Made by a program: the position numbers and the translations under genes. A model generated the notes under the pieces. It had not been told where the DNA came from and searched no databases. It was given only the letters and a program-made list of their open reading frames with translations. Shown in pieces: positions 25,401-37,262 of a DNA stretch of 64,000 nt (within the stretch, counting starts at the first letter, position 1; each line of letters opens with the position of its first letter). Source of the DNA: Sinonovacula constricta. Taxonomy: Eukaryota > Mollusca > Bivalvia > Cardiida > Solecurtidae. The DNA is taken from contig CM017567.1 of assembly GCA_007844125.1 (NCBI GenBank), positions 11,574,428 through 11,638,427 on the forward strand. Direction: 5' to 3'.

Positions 25401-28400
25401 GCCTATAAATGTGGCCTTTAGTGTGTTCACAAGCTTTTTCTAAGATTTGACCTAGTGGCCTACTTTTTACCCCACGTGAACCAGTTACGACCTCATCCAT
25501 GATCTCATGCAGTCAAACATTCTGACTCAGTTTGGTGAAGATTGGGCAATAAATGTGGTCTCTAGTGTGTTCACAACTTTCCCCAAAATTTGACCTAGTT
25601 ACCTACTTTTTGACCCCAGCTGTCCCAATAATGAACTCATCCAAGATTTTATGGAGCCATACGTTCTGACTAAGTTTGATGAAGATTGGATAAAAACTGT
25701 GGCCTCCAGTCTGTTCACCAGCTAAAATGTTGACAACGGACGCCAGACACCGGACCAAGCGGTAACACAAACGCTCCCATTGAGCACGTTGTGCTCAGGT
25801 GCGCTAAAAAGAGTAGCTACAAACAAACAAATGATGAAGATGACGAATTCCCCTAGATACTGCTTTTCAACATTCCTGTAATATAATCCATAGATATAAA
25901 AATGGGCCATAACTCAGTTAAAATCCACCTGAAGAAGACATGCAAGATATGTGCAACTAGGCTTAATACTAACAAGTCCAGTAAAAATAAATCTGACTAT
26001 CATAAAGTCCAGTAAAAATAAATCTGACTATCAAAAAGTGGAGCAAAGATATAATTACAAGGTTTTAGTCATTAAAACAAGGATACAATCCAGCCAGTGC
26101 CAGAGGGCATGCAGATGTGGTTCTTCAGCCATGACCACAGCATTATGCCATAGATTTTCATTCTGCAATGGTAACAGAAAACAAAATATAGAAAACAAAC
26201 CAAATGCAGGTCAAATCTTACAATGATAAGCCAATCAAATAAAATATGACATTTTAACATGGACATAAAATCATTTGGATTTAATATTATACTTGGTGTT
26301 ATGGCTTTAATGACAATAAAATCATATCCATAATCATCGTAACAACTATGTATGATACCCATTTTCATACGGCCTTATTGCCTTGATAAAATGATAATGA
26401 TCATTGTGTTATAAAATATATGCATAATGATATTGTTAATTGGAACTTGTTAAAACTAGAAGGTCATAAACCAGGGTTAACACAATCTTTCCCTTTAGAA
26501 TATACCTACATGTAGACCATAACCTCTGAGAGCTCTTTCTTTCATCTTCATGGACATGTCTTGTGAACCTGTATTTGTCATCAACACTTTTCGACCAAAC
26601 ACCCATCCAAGGTCCATAGCTGGGGACAAACTCTGAAAACAAAACACCACTGGGTTACTACCTGATCTGAAGATCACATTATTTTACAAATAAATATAAT
26701 GGTATATTTTTGGGGAGCATTTTTTGTATCATTTATATAGCTTAAGATTTACAATCTGACCAATCAGATGTTACCAGAATGAAGCTGACAAAAAAATAAA
26801 GTTTCAAAACTGTTTTGCTATTAAAAATGTACCCTGAGAATGAGTATAAAAGTAAAATGCCTCCATACTACTTTTAATTAGGATACTCCAAATGTACTTT
26901 TTACAAAAAAGTTTCCTCTAAAGACAATAAAAAAATTACTGTACAAAAAAAGAATACACAATGTTTCTTTTTATTATCTAAATCTAAATGAAAGAATAAT
27001 TTAAATTGTACGCACAATGGGCAGTTTTTCAAAGATCTGGTTGTTCTTGAGTGTGCCTGTTGTTGTCACTGTCATCATATGGTTTTCCAAGAGAGGGTGC
27101 CAGGCAAAGTGGGCAATGTTCTGATGTCTGTCAGCTGGGAAGTGGACAAACACATCTTTTTTTTCTATTGCTGGGCACGGCTTTGATTTCATAAACAATT
27201 AATTTCAAAACATATTTTACCTAATATTGGGTAATATCCAGACATAGTACATGTCTACTGGTAATTAGAAAATATATAATATATGGTACACACAAAAAGA
27301 TTAGTGATTTATTGCCTGCCCTTTAAAAAAGGATGCACAAGTATATCATAATAGATTATGTCAGACTTAAAACTTTCCCAAAGCTTTTGCCTATGTTATG
27401 TCAGACTTAAAACTTTCCCAAAGTTTTTGCCTATGTTATGTCAGACTTAAAACTTTCCCAAAGTTTTTGCCTATGTGAATCAGTGAAAATCTGTGACTAG
27501 TGATCAGCTGGTGCCTGGCTTAACCAGACCTGTGAAGAGATGTAAGTCCTTGGGAGGCAACTCAGTATGAACTGCCCTAAGATATTACAAACTGAGTACT
27601 GGTTCATCTAGGAAAATGAACAGTAGAGAAGCAATATAGTGTTTAAAAAAACTGTTTATAATAAACTATTGACCAATAATCATTTTCTCTGCTCTACCAA
27701 AATAAATGTTAAGTGGCATTTAAGTATGAGTTGATGCCGTGTGTATTTTCAGGGTGTTAAGTAAACAATATCCAAAAACATAATGTAAACAGTGCTGAAT
27801 ACTGACTGATAATACAATATCATACTGATATTGTGTAAAACAAGAGTCAATTTTTACAGGGAGACAATTATTTTGTAAACCCCAAAAAGAAAACAAATCA
27901 GTCCAATTAAAAAATGATTATTAAACATATATTAAACATTGAACATAAGATAGCATAAAAAGTTTATAATTGAAATCACTTTCTACAGCTTAATTGAAGC
28001 TATAACAATAAAATCTACCTACGTTGAATACATCGCTCAAAGATGGCGGGCTCAAACTCGTCAGTTCCAGTGAGGGAGTGGCGGATATCATACAATTTTA
28101 CAATGGGGCTCTCATGTATAAGGACTGCTAGAACACCCGTCCTGCAGACACAAACAGTCAGGCATTCTTGGTTTGTGTTGCTTTAAAATACTTTTAACTT
28201 TGTTGCTTTAAAATGCTATTAACCTGGATGCTTTAACATGTTAATAATTTTGTTGCTTTAAAAGGCTTTAAACTTGCAGCATATATGATTATCAATGACA
28301 GTGGTGATTTCAATGCAATATCATGACATAAATAGCTTCATAATAGGGTTTTTATGGGTGAGAAATGCTAGCACACTAGTCTTGCATACAAGAATAATCT

Positions 28401-31400
28401 TTATTTAGGTATTTAGCCATAAACATAACTATATGTTTTGCAATAATTATGATTTATTGTATCGGTATCTTGTTTTGTTCATTTTTGTTTTAGAAATAGA
28501 TTGCAACACACTTATGATCATTATAACGATGTCCAGCTATTTTAGTGGAAGTAGACATTGCTAGTGATCATTTATTTTGTAACATTTCTGTTAAAATAAT
28601 TTTTGTTTTTACTTTAACCAAAAACTTAGATTGCAAGGAATATAACTCCTTGTATGAAAGACAAATGCCTGTACAGAATGTAAATGTATATGTATGTTTG
28701 TATGTGTGAGTGTGAAAAAAGATGGTAACAACGAATGAAAACTTCAAGTAAAAACGAATGAAATAAGATAACATAAATTTTAGGTATAAAATGGTGTTTT
28801 GTATAAACATATTTGTGTGTACTTACATTAAGTAAATGTATTGATTCAAATGTTAAGTAAACATCAAATGATTGTTTAAATGTACCGTTGTATGCTGGAA
28901 AAAAAGATACAAAAATAGCTGCAGCTAAGATCGTAAATGCTTACTGCTACATAAACATGAAGGTTACAAGTTTATTACCTGAGAGTACACCATTTGATCT
29001 TCAGAACATTTTTGTCTGTAGGTAAGGTTATGATCTGTTTATGGGTTAAAGTTTAATTAAGAGCAAAGTGTGCTAAATGAATAACAGGAATACAAAAAAC
29101 ATGAAATATAGATTTTAAAGATTGTTTTACTAAAAAGGCTGCAAGTTACACCCATGGCTAGAGATAATTATTTGATGAGTTGGGTAGTATTTTACTCCCT
29201 ACTTTTACTGGGTACTGGTTATTTTAAAATATAAAAATTCAACCTAAATTTCAAGAAGGTGATTTAGATCAATATGCATAATGATTCATCACCTTTATAT
29301 AAAATTTTACTGTTGGTGGGACGATAAACCCAATAAATAAATAAATAAATAAAATTTTACCAAGTTTTAAAGTAGATTTACATTATGATTGCATAAGAAT
29401 GTGCTCCATCAGTAAAAATATCAGATATTTTTATGTAATACAATTTTGATAGCATTGTCCCAGAAGTCTATTCATAATTAATCTCCACTTTCAGCCTCAA
29501 TTTACATGTGATTTCAATTACACGCATATTATGCATAGTTATGCAGCTGTTTAAAGATAAGTGTGTGACAGGACATTTCAATTGCTGTTTGATAGACATC
29601 ATTTTTAAGTATTTGCAATTTTATTTGCATATTTATGCAAATACATGATTTATCTACAATCCTTAGTACTTAGTTAAATACTATAAAAGAAAATCAAATT
29701 TTCAGGCAAGATATACATGTAATAAGCCAAAAGCCATAATTCAAATACATAAGGCAATTAAATTGTACATCAAATAGTATGTTTTCAATACTATGGGCAA
29801 ATAATGCTACCACGTGATTAGGGAAAAGCACACAGAATGAATGGACAGACAAAAGGTTGGAGGGACAGTGTGACAGCTTTCTGCAGCCCTTCAGAGACAT
29901 AACTAGTGAAGAAAATATACATCATCGTTCAATCAATCTACACATTATTAGTAATACCTTATTGCAATAAGGTCCAATAAAAGAAATAAAAGAATATTGC
30001 AGAAAAATATCAGAATTATAAAGAATTTCATTTAAAAAAGAAACAAAAGTTATGTTTGTTTGCTATGATCACGATATGACTTAAACAAAGTCAATGTGAT
30101 AATGGCAGTACAAGTTAAGCATAAAGGATACAGGTTTGTCAAAAACTCTCACATCCCAAACTGCTACGGTTGCCTGAATGTACAAATAAAATTACGGTAT
30201 ATTAATGTCAAAATAAAAAATTTGATACATGAAATAAAATCAAAATAGATGTTATCTTAAAGATAGAAAATGTATTTGTTATACTTTAGATTAACTATCT
30301 CTGTGTATAATGTAATGAGACACCCCCTGGTACTCAAGAGTAATTATAGAGAAGGCTACAATACATGCAGTTTTTGCCATCAATTCTTTTTGTGTTGTGT
30401 ATCTTTTTGTTACAATGCACCAACACATTTATGGTCCTACTAGCAAGCATTAAGCCAGTTATTAGTGGAGCAAAACCTCAGCAAAAGCCAAGACTTTCAG
30501 TATGTCTGAGTAGAACCACCTGTGCTCCTCTGGATAGCTGGAAAATCTCCCCACATGAAATATCTTGCCCAGACCTTTACTCAAACATACATGGTGCCAA
30601 AATGAATACTAAATTTATTAAATTTATCTATTAATATGGCATAAATTGTTTTACTGTTGGTCATGCAGGTACACCTGATTTATTAAATTTTTTTTCAATT
30701 ATTTTTTCAATGCAACTTTAAGAAAACAGCATAAAGGTTACTATTGTAACATCGAGAAAATTAACCCCAGGCACCCACCTCACAATATGAGGCCACCCGA
30801 GTTTCATCTAGTGTGTCTGTGCAGGTTCCACTCACTAACTTGGTGTGTGTCACAAGATATGGCTTTGATGGTTCTGGAAATACAAATATATTTACAAATG
30901 ATTGTTTTTTGTGTTAAATGGATTTAAACACAATTCATTTAAATGGGGTATATTTATGTATTTCCTTACAATAGACATCAAACTGTGTATTTATTATCAT
31001 ACAGCTAACAGACATTAAAATATAATAAAGTACACAGTGGTTTAAACTTCTACTGCATCAAGTCTATCCTACGTTTAATATCAAGATGACACGTCTTGTT
31101 AGCTTTACCATTAATGTCATACACTTAACAGTCATTAAAACAATCATACACAATAGAAAGCCTTCTACTTGAAATGAGCACAATCTGAGGTTAGATATTT
31201 ATACATTACCAGCAGTCATGCAAACTACAATATTAATGTCATATACAACCACCAGGCATTAAACTTTATGTTGTACAATGGTTAAGCTTTCTAATCAATT
31301 TAGCCTTGATCACGTTTAAATAATGAAAGCTTTATCAGTACTTGCAGATAAGAAGACTATACCTCGGATGTCATACAGTCGGAGACATTTCTGGTTCATC

Positions 31401-34400
31401 CCAGACACAAACACACTAGGCTGCTTGGGAAAATGAGGACCAGGCAAATGATGACGTGGTTTCACCCATACCTAGAGGGAAAAAAAGGCTGTATGATAAT
31501 TAAGGATTCATTTCATATAAACCATTTATACCTCAGTGGTTACATAGAAGTTAATTTACCTGTAGCCTGCTACAAATATTAAAAGTCTATTTTAATTTAA
31601 TTGCTAATAATACAGGTATATGTTAAGAGAGTACTAAAGATATACTGTAATGGCTATAGATTAAAACAGGATAAACTTTTCAATGAAAACAAGTACATTG
31701 TATTCCAAGTCTGAAGTACATCTTCGATGTTGTTATTTTAGAAATTAACTTTTGCAATAATGTTAACCAATGCCAAGACAGCAAAACTTGTATTAACCAA
31801 TAAAGCAGCAAATTTAAAATCACTACATTTAAAATACTGCCCAATCAAATTAACCACATGCCCCAGAAGACATGTGACCACTGATTTGATGATAAATAAA
31901 GAACAAATTACTTGGGAGGACCTGAACTGGCCAATAACACCATGGTGGCTGCTCTAAACACCTTTGCTAGCACACGTTTGACTATCTATGCAAAAAGTAT
32001 TCTCATGTCATTAAGAGCAAATAATCAGGAAATAAAACATTTACCAAAATCAAGGCAAGGTTTGAAAATTGCATTCTCTGAGAGAGAGGTGGTATATCGC
32101 TGTCTCTCATACAGGTCTGCGTTGGGTCGCTGGTTCACATCCCAGATGCTCACACAACAGTCATTTCGGTGTTTGTCCAAACCCTCAGCTAACTATATGA
32201 TCAATCAAGAAGAAAGCAAATTCTTAATTTACTATCTCAAAAGTCTCTCTAGTGTACTGTACATAATAAATTGATCAATACATACATGCACACAACATGA
32301 ACCAGACTCCTCACAACTGTTATGTTTTGCTGAATTTACATCATCAGACATGCATAAAACACACAATCACAAAAACACTTCTATAGCCACCCATAGCCAT
32401 CTTTTTAACATACTAAACAGGCTTAGGGCATATATATGCTAATAAGTTATTTCAACATACAAATAAACACATCGACATCCAGGGGCAATACCTGCATGTG
32501 TGTTGAGGGTGTAGCCTCTGTTATATTTCACTTGACCATTGGTCAACTAATATGTATGTTTAGTGCCACTTCTCTACATCATGTGTGAACTTCAAAAAAG
32601 GCTTGGCATATATTTTAATCTCCACATTATTTTATAACACCTGTGTTGCCTGCACTGAAGTTGTTATCATAGAATAGTTGAATTCTTTTTTGGCAGAAAA
32701 ACAACAAAGGAGGGTATCTCAAGAATTGATGAGCTACAGTGAAGAATGTATCCCCTGCACTTCTTCATCTTGTAAGGTATTAATTTCCAAATTTTGAAGT
32801 GAATACATGCAAAAGGGTTTAAATTATGCCTAAAAACAAAATGATACCTAGGAGTCTGGCAAGTGTGAATGTTTTTACAAATTTTTAATAATGCAAATAT
32901 TGTTTAGAATTAATGATCAAGATCTAACAAGGCAAACTAGATCAGGTAATGCAATGGGCAGAGCCCAGGAGGCCCTTGTTCAAACCCTGACAGTGACATA
33001 ACAAAGACATTTAAAATGGCAGCAATACAGCGCCATTAATAACGCTCAAACAATCATAAAAGTAGCTGCACAACCTGTCAGCCTGGCATCAGGATAATGC
33101 ATCTAGTTGTGGTATCATCCCAGGTGTTCATGGCATGCTATACAGTGACACCGTCTCCAGAAAAATGAATTTGTTGGTGAGATGATAAACCAAACAAAGA
33201 AGGAGACTAACAAGCTAAACACAGAGATTGTATTGAGGTATTAACATACCAGATTGTGATTAACTGGGTTCCAGGCCAGGTAATTACACTGTCGTAAATG
33301 CTTGGGAACTGAAACACAGAACAGACCAAACACATTTTCAAAGAACCAAAATACGTTGTTATACAACTCAACTGGATTTAAGTTATTTTCCAATGTCTTT
33401 CAATGAAAACACATTCACTAGTAGAATCTACCATGTTACTAGCATAATATAGCAAAACAATTATGCTGGTTTTAAAACTCTTTTTCATGTATAATGTAAT
33501 AATATTATTTGTTATGACATGTAAGTAAAAAAAGAAACAAATGCACTTACTCTTAGAAAAACAAGGAACCAGACATGAAACAATGTTTAATATTAATTCG
33601 CTTTATTACACACAAGCCATTACATAACATACAAGTAGATACTATTAGGATATTGCATATAAATATATAGATAGAAAATAAAGATGACTGTCAACTTTAT
33701 TTGTCTGTTGTTCTAAAACAAAGGATCAGAAATGGTTTGTTACTTACTGAACTCTTTTCCTGCCAAATCACTGTTGGTTGCCTGCCCAAAACTGGTAATG
33801 AAATCAACACTCATATGACAGACAAAATGTTCACCAATATTCATGCAGAGGACTGACCATCATCAAAGTGTAATAAACATGGTCATAAAATTATGTATCT
33901 AGTGCATACACAAAAACAAAAAATATTGAAATATGTGGATTAAGCTTCTGACCTGGATGCTTTCAGTTCAGTTAATCTGCTGCCACAAAACATAAAAATA
34001 ATATATAAATATTGCTCAATGCTAACATGACAAGCTTATATACTTTCTTGTTTTTATAATGGCCACCAGATGCTCTCGTAATTATAAGTATGGTCTAGAC
34101 ACAGTAAGTCTTTATTTCATTCCCTGCCCCATCACCGCAAAAAAAACTCATAATAACTTTTGTAAAACTTTATTAAAAATTACCCCTGATTATATGGTTA
34201 CATGTGAACACATTGTCCTATGAGAGATATTGAGTACACCAATTGGCCTGATAGCGAAGCAATATTTTGAATGAAATGTATTGTTGATCATGAATCTTTT
34301 TGCATTATACACATACATAGGAGCCCCCTGTGGCCGAGCAGTTAAACCACTGAACTGTAAATCTACAGCACCTCACCGTGTAGGTTTCAAGTTTGTGTCA

Positions 34401-36237
34401 AGGTGAGAACTTTTAAGTGTGGGAAGGTCTTCCAGCTGACCAGTGGTGTGCCAGTGGTTCTACCCAGAGATTTGTCTGGAATCTTCCTCTATCAATAATT
34501 AGCTGGACATGGCCAATATGATCATAATCGTGTCAGTGTGTTGTAACAAACAGACAACAACATTAACTTAACTTTGTCCATGCTTTAATTTAAAAATAAG
34601 TCTGCTTTAAGTCACTGATAAGTTCAGTCACAGACCAAAATATTTTATTTATCACAGCTCCCAAGGACAGGAAGTGTCCATGGCGACAATATTATAGTTT
34701 AGCAGAGGAGTTGATCCCCGACCTTGAGAAAACCTGTTTAAGAAATCTTCTAGTTGTGGAGTATCTGTCAACACTTATATCTGCCAATATAGAGTCTTCC
34801 TTTAATAAGGAGTGACCATGGTTTTGTGGTTTGACTTATTAAAATAAAATATCAGACAACAGGTGTGTGATAACCTACTTAGAGAGAAGTATTTTCCCAT
34901 TGGCATGTCCCACAGCTAAAAGGTTATCATTGTCTTTCCCAGGATACCAGGCCACACACTGAAAGGAAATAGTATCCCTATCTGTTACAAAATTGGATAT
35001 AAACAGTAAAGAAAGTAAGATATACCAATTAAAACAAATTGAAGGAATTAAATCACAAATCTAATGCAAAATGAAGAGTGGCCATAACAAAATAAGTCTA
35101 CAAGTCTCAAATAACTTGATAAAATCTTGAAAATTACAAAAAAACATAGACACGCAAAAATGTGTTTTTTTAAAGAGATCCCTATAAAGAAAGCTTTTTA
35201 TTTATCCATATTGACCAAACACTATAATTGGGAGAAAAGTTTGTGGCCAGTATGGGGCTTACACCCGAAACCCTTCACTAACAAGCAAGGCTCTACCAAA
35301 AAGAACCATGCCACTTAAACAATCTCTCCAGATAAGTCTATCACCTGGCCACATTCATCACAGGCAACTTGAAATTCTTCCACAAAATCTTCAGGAACCA
35401 AACTGCTCAAGAAGCAACTAAAAACACTTCAATCAATTTAGCAGTAATGATTTGGCCAATGTAACAAAGGGTGATAATTGTGCAGTTAATAAGAGGGCTC
35501 AGGTATGTAAATTAACCCTAAGTTACCTGTGCAATAGCTATGCCTACTGAGCTAGCTGTGCCATTAACACATTCTCTACCTATGAGTCCACACTGAAACA
35601 GAATCAGACTGACTTCATTTTTTTGGAAGGCTGTATTTTAAATACCTTCATCAGTGGTATGTCAGAGAGACTGGCAATGTTCTTGGCATACTGCTTGTCT
35701 GAAAGGGCCATGCAACCTGCAATTAGAAACATAAATATTAAGCTAAAGGGATGCTATCAAAGATAATAAAACCCAATTATGCATTAAAATGATAAAGGGA
35801 GAGACAGTCAATGTAACGTGCAACAAGCATAAATATTTCATGCTTACTTCATTATTTTCTAACTTCATTATTTAAAGGTAATATAAGTTTATATTTAGTT
35901 CAGTTTTAGATTCAAATTCATTGAAAATAGTTTGGTTGAGAGTACAATAATACATTTATGATTATATTACTAAGTAATATTTGCTGAAAAGAAACTCCAA
36001 TCAGATACACAACATAATCTTAAATAAAGCCATTTTAGTTATATCTTATATTTACTATATTTACTTTACATTATCAGTCAAATTAAGAATCAATGTCTAT
36101 GTAATAAATAAACACATTCACTATATACCTTTGGGTATTCCTTCTGGGCCAATATCCTGTGTCTCGAACAGGTTGATGACATTGTTGCAATAGCTGATGA
36201 ACTTACAAGAGTTCACAGGGGACCAGGCCACCTTCAT
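13420..36237 (-). CDS. MIOS: MIOS, GATOR2 complex subunit (missing oocyte homologue)
   Basis: MIOS is a WD40/RING-type GATOR2 subunit that counteracts GATOR1 and so permits amino-acid activation of mTORC1 at lysosomes (family knowledge). Exons in coding order: 36237-36129, 35716-35646, 34958-34879, 33791-33748, 33308-33246, 32188-32045, 31471-31363, 30873-30779, 30173-30132, 29034-28979, 28141-28023, 27170-27016, 26632-26510, 26162-26087, 24098-23894, 23564-23487, 21837-21731, 21427-21258, 19605-19537, 19104-19032, 18461-18320, 17489-17448, 16866-16701, 16236-16128, 13628-13420. About 885 residues; the human protein is about 875. The N-terminal half is a beta propeller ([38 protein letters not shown]). 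The middle is an alpha solenoid ([39 protein letters not shown]). The C terminus is an intact zinc domain ([45 protein letters not shown]). All junctions keep phase except exon 6 to 7, where a short exon seems to be missing. Confidence 0.95.
14105..14225 (+). mobile_element. SINE family-A 3' fragment
   Basis: The block GGTTCTACCCAGACA is followed by a segment ending ATATGACCATAATTGTATTG and an A-rich tail. This matches the 3' half of the family-A SINEs at 34321 and 62420. The tRNA-like head is absent, so it is a 5'-truncated or decayed copy in the last MIOS intron. Confidence 0.65.
14515..14700 (-). mobile_element. Degraded SINE family-A copy with adjoining GT/G simple repeat
   Basis: On the minus strand a GGTTCTACTTAGA-like block and a CTTCCTCCAC segment match the family-A body. 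A purine-pyrimidine run (GT repeats then a poly-G stretch) at about 14515-14555 adjoins it. In the last MIOS intron. Confidence 0.45.
17735..18335. repeat. 65-bp tandem array overlapping the MIOS exon 21 splice donor
   Basis: Nine copies of a roughly 65-bp unit. The rightmost copy is the genuine 3' end of MIOS exon 21 (ATGGATAGAGAG followed by the donor GTAGCAGC, minus strand). The other eight lie downstream in the intron and each repeats this exon end plus donor, with one or two substitutions in some copies. In most copies the unit reads, on the plus strand, TGCTGCTACCTCT, then a variable stretch, then CCATGTAGCATGG (one copy has GCATATAGCATGG). The array was therefore seeded from an exon-intron junction. 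Confidence 0.93.
21963..22057 (+). mobile_element. SINE family-A head leading into the 36-bp array
   Basis: The segment GGTGTCTGTGGCTGAGCAGTT is a tRNA-like A-box region like that of the family-A SINE at 34321 (CTGTGGCCGAGCAGTT). A B-box-like CACATGGGTTTGTG and the GGTCTTCCAGCTGACC block follow. From 22058 the SINE body gives way to tandem copies of its own core; no normal SINE 3' end follows. Confidence 0.75.
22058..23325. repeat. 36-bp minisatellite derived from the SINE core, in a MIOS intron
   Basis: About 35 head-to-tail copies of a 36-bp unit whose core reads CCAGCTGACCTGTGGTGCCC followed by TGGTGGTT and a short AT-rich end (TTATACAC or CTATATGT). The core matches the family-A SINE block seen once in each dispersed copy. 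The right part is nearly homogeneous (recent), the left part mixed. The unit length is a multiple of 3, so long artefactual open frames exist on both strands. It lies between MIOS exons 23564-23487 and 21837-21731. Confidence 0.95.
24453..25810. repeat. Dispersed mollusc-type repeat with about 145-bp internal tandem core
   Basis: Starts ACAAGAGGGATATAATGG with a CACTCACCTAG segment. It continues as seven or eight diverged copies of a roughly 145-bp unit containing GACCTACTTTTTGACCCCAC, AAGATTTTATGCAGACAAAC, GTTTGGTGAAGATTGGGC and TGTGTTCACAAGCTTTTTC. It ends with GAGCACGTTGTGCTCAGGTG, a small hairpin, followed by GCTAAAAA. I recognise this architecture from bivalve genomes. It has no coding capacity and lies in the intron between MIOS exons 26162-26087 and 24098-23894. 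Confidence 0.8.
27355..27476. repeat. 40-bp tandem repeat, 3 copies, in a MIOS intron
   Basis: Three nearly identical copies of a 40-bp unit beginning TTATGTCAGACTTAAAAC and containing TTTCCCAAAG and TTTTGCCTATG. Near identity points to a recent local duplication. Confidence 0.85.
29290..29355 (+). repeat. SINE-like tail with AATA microsatellite
   Basis: GTTGGTGGGACGATAAACCC is followed by five to six AATA repeats. A related tail, GTTGGTGAGATGATAAACC, closes the segment at 32940-33200. Only the tail is recognisable here. Confidence 0.5.
30405..30605 (-). mobile_element. SINE family-A copy, decayed
   Basis: On the minus strand the blocks run in family-A order: a decayed head, the AGATATTTCATGTGGGGAG segment, CCAGCTATCC, GGTTCTACTCAGA, then a GACCATAAATGTGTTGG tail. 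It lies in the MIOS intron between exons 30873-30779 and 30173-30132. A short open frame on the plus strand here is incidental. Confidence 0.6.
32940..33200 (+). mobile_element. Probable tRNA-derived SINE, distinct from family A
   Basis: A tRNA-like head includes GGTAATGCAATGGGCAGAG and the B-box-like TTGTTCAAACCC. The tail is GTTGGTGAGATGATAAACC, related to the tail at 29311. The middle lacks the family-A GGTCTTCCAGCTGACC block. Only one full copy is in the window, so the family assignment is tentative. Confidence 0.45.
34321..34560 (+). mobile_element. SINE family A, near full length
   Basis: Head CTGTGGCCGAGCAGTTAAAC (tRNA-like A-box region) and a B-box-like GTAGGTTTCAAG. The body has GGAAGGTCTTCCAGCTGACC, GGTTCTACCCAGAGATTTG, a TTCCTC run and AGCTGGACATGGCCAATATG. 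The tail is AACAAACAGACAACAAC. It is the clearest plus-strand copy of the family and lies in a MIOS intron near exon 34958-34879. Confidence 0.85.
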
Positions 36238-36384
36238 TCTGAAGCACTAGCTTGAAGAGAAGATGCCAAACAGGTCCTGAAGGTATAAAATACTGATTTA
36301 ATAATTACTGCTCTATTATGAAAGGAAAAAGTTAATGTTTGCATGACAAAAAAATAAAGTTTATGTGTGTATATTTTTTTTGTT

Positions 36385-37262
36385 TTTAACAAGTTTATTT
36401 ATGATCATATTTAACAAGTCTGTTTATGATCATAAATAACAAGTTTGTTTATGATCCTTTTTAACAAGTCTGTTTATAATCATAATTAACAAGTTTGTTT
36501 ATGATCATAACTAACAAGTTCATTTATAATCATAATTGACAAGTCTGTTTAGGATCCTTTTTAACATGTTTGTTGATGATCCTTTTTAACAAGTTTATTT
36601 ATGATCATATTTAACAAGTCTGTATATGGTCATAAATAACAAGTTTATTTATGATCCTTTTTAACAAGTTTGTTTATGATCATATTTAACAAGTCTGTAT
36701 ATGGTCATAAATAACAAGTTTATTTATGATCCTTTTTAACAAGTTTGTTTATGATCATATTTAACAAGTCTGTATATGGTCATAAATAACAAGTTTATTT
36801 ATGATCCTTTTTAACAAGTTTGTTTATGATCATATTTAACAAGTCTGTATATGGTCATAAATAACAAGTTTATTTATGATCCTTTTTAACAAGTTTGTTT
36901 ATGATCATATTTAACAAGTCTGTATATGGTCATAAATAACAAGTTTATTTATGATCATTTTTAACAAGTTTGTTTATGATCATTTTTAACAAGTTTGTTT
37001 ATGATCATATTTAACAAGTTTGTTTTTGATCATATTTAACAAGTTTGTTTATGATCATACAAGTTTGTTTATGATCATTTTAACATGTTTGTTTATGATC
37101 ATATTTAACAAGTTTGTTTATGATCCTTTTTAACAAGTTTGTTTATGATCATATTTAACAAGTTTGTTTATGATCATACAAGTTTGTTTATGATCATTTT
37201 AACATGTTTGTTTATGATCATATTTAACATGTCTGTTTATGATCATTTTTAACAAGTCTATG
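36385..37262. repeat. 25-bp tandem array with 75-bp higher-order repeat, 5' of MIOS
   Basis: About 35 copies of a 25-bp unit, AACAAGTTTGTTTATGATCA plus a TTTT/ATTT end. Between 36600 and 36960 three variant units form a 75-bp block (one with TGTATATGGTCATAAAT, one with TTTATTTATGATCC, one with GTTTATGATCAT). The marker TGTATATGG recurs at 36621, 36696, 36771, 36846 and 36921, exactly 75 bp apart. The array begins about 150 bp upstream of the MIOS initiator codon. Confidence 0.95.

Noticed and set aside
26072..26368. A 98-residue minus-strand frame
   Set aside because: Wrong frame across MIOS exon 26162-26087; the true frame reads [15 protein letters not shown].
31760..32274. Plus-strand open frames of 65 and 120 residues
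   Set aside because: They overlap, in antisense, a well-supported MIOS exon (32188-32045) and an intron; no homology recognised.
36385..37262. CRISPR or origin iteron array
   Set aside because: Head-to-tail 25-bp units with a higher-order period and no spacers, beside an intron-rich eukaryotic gene.
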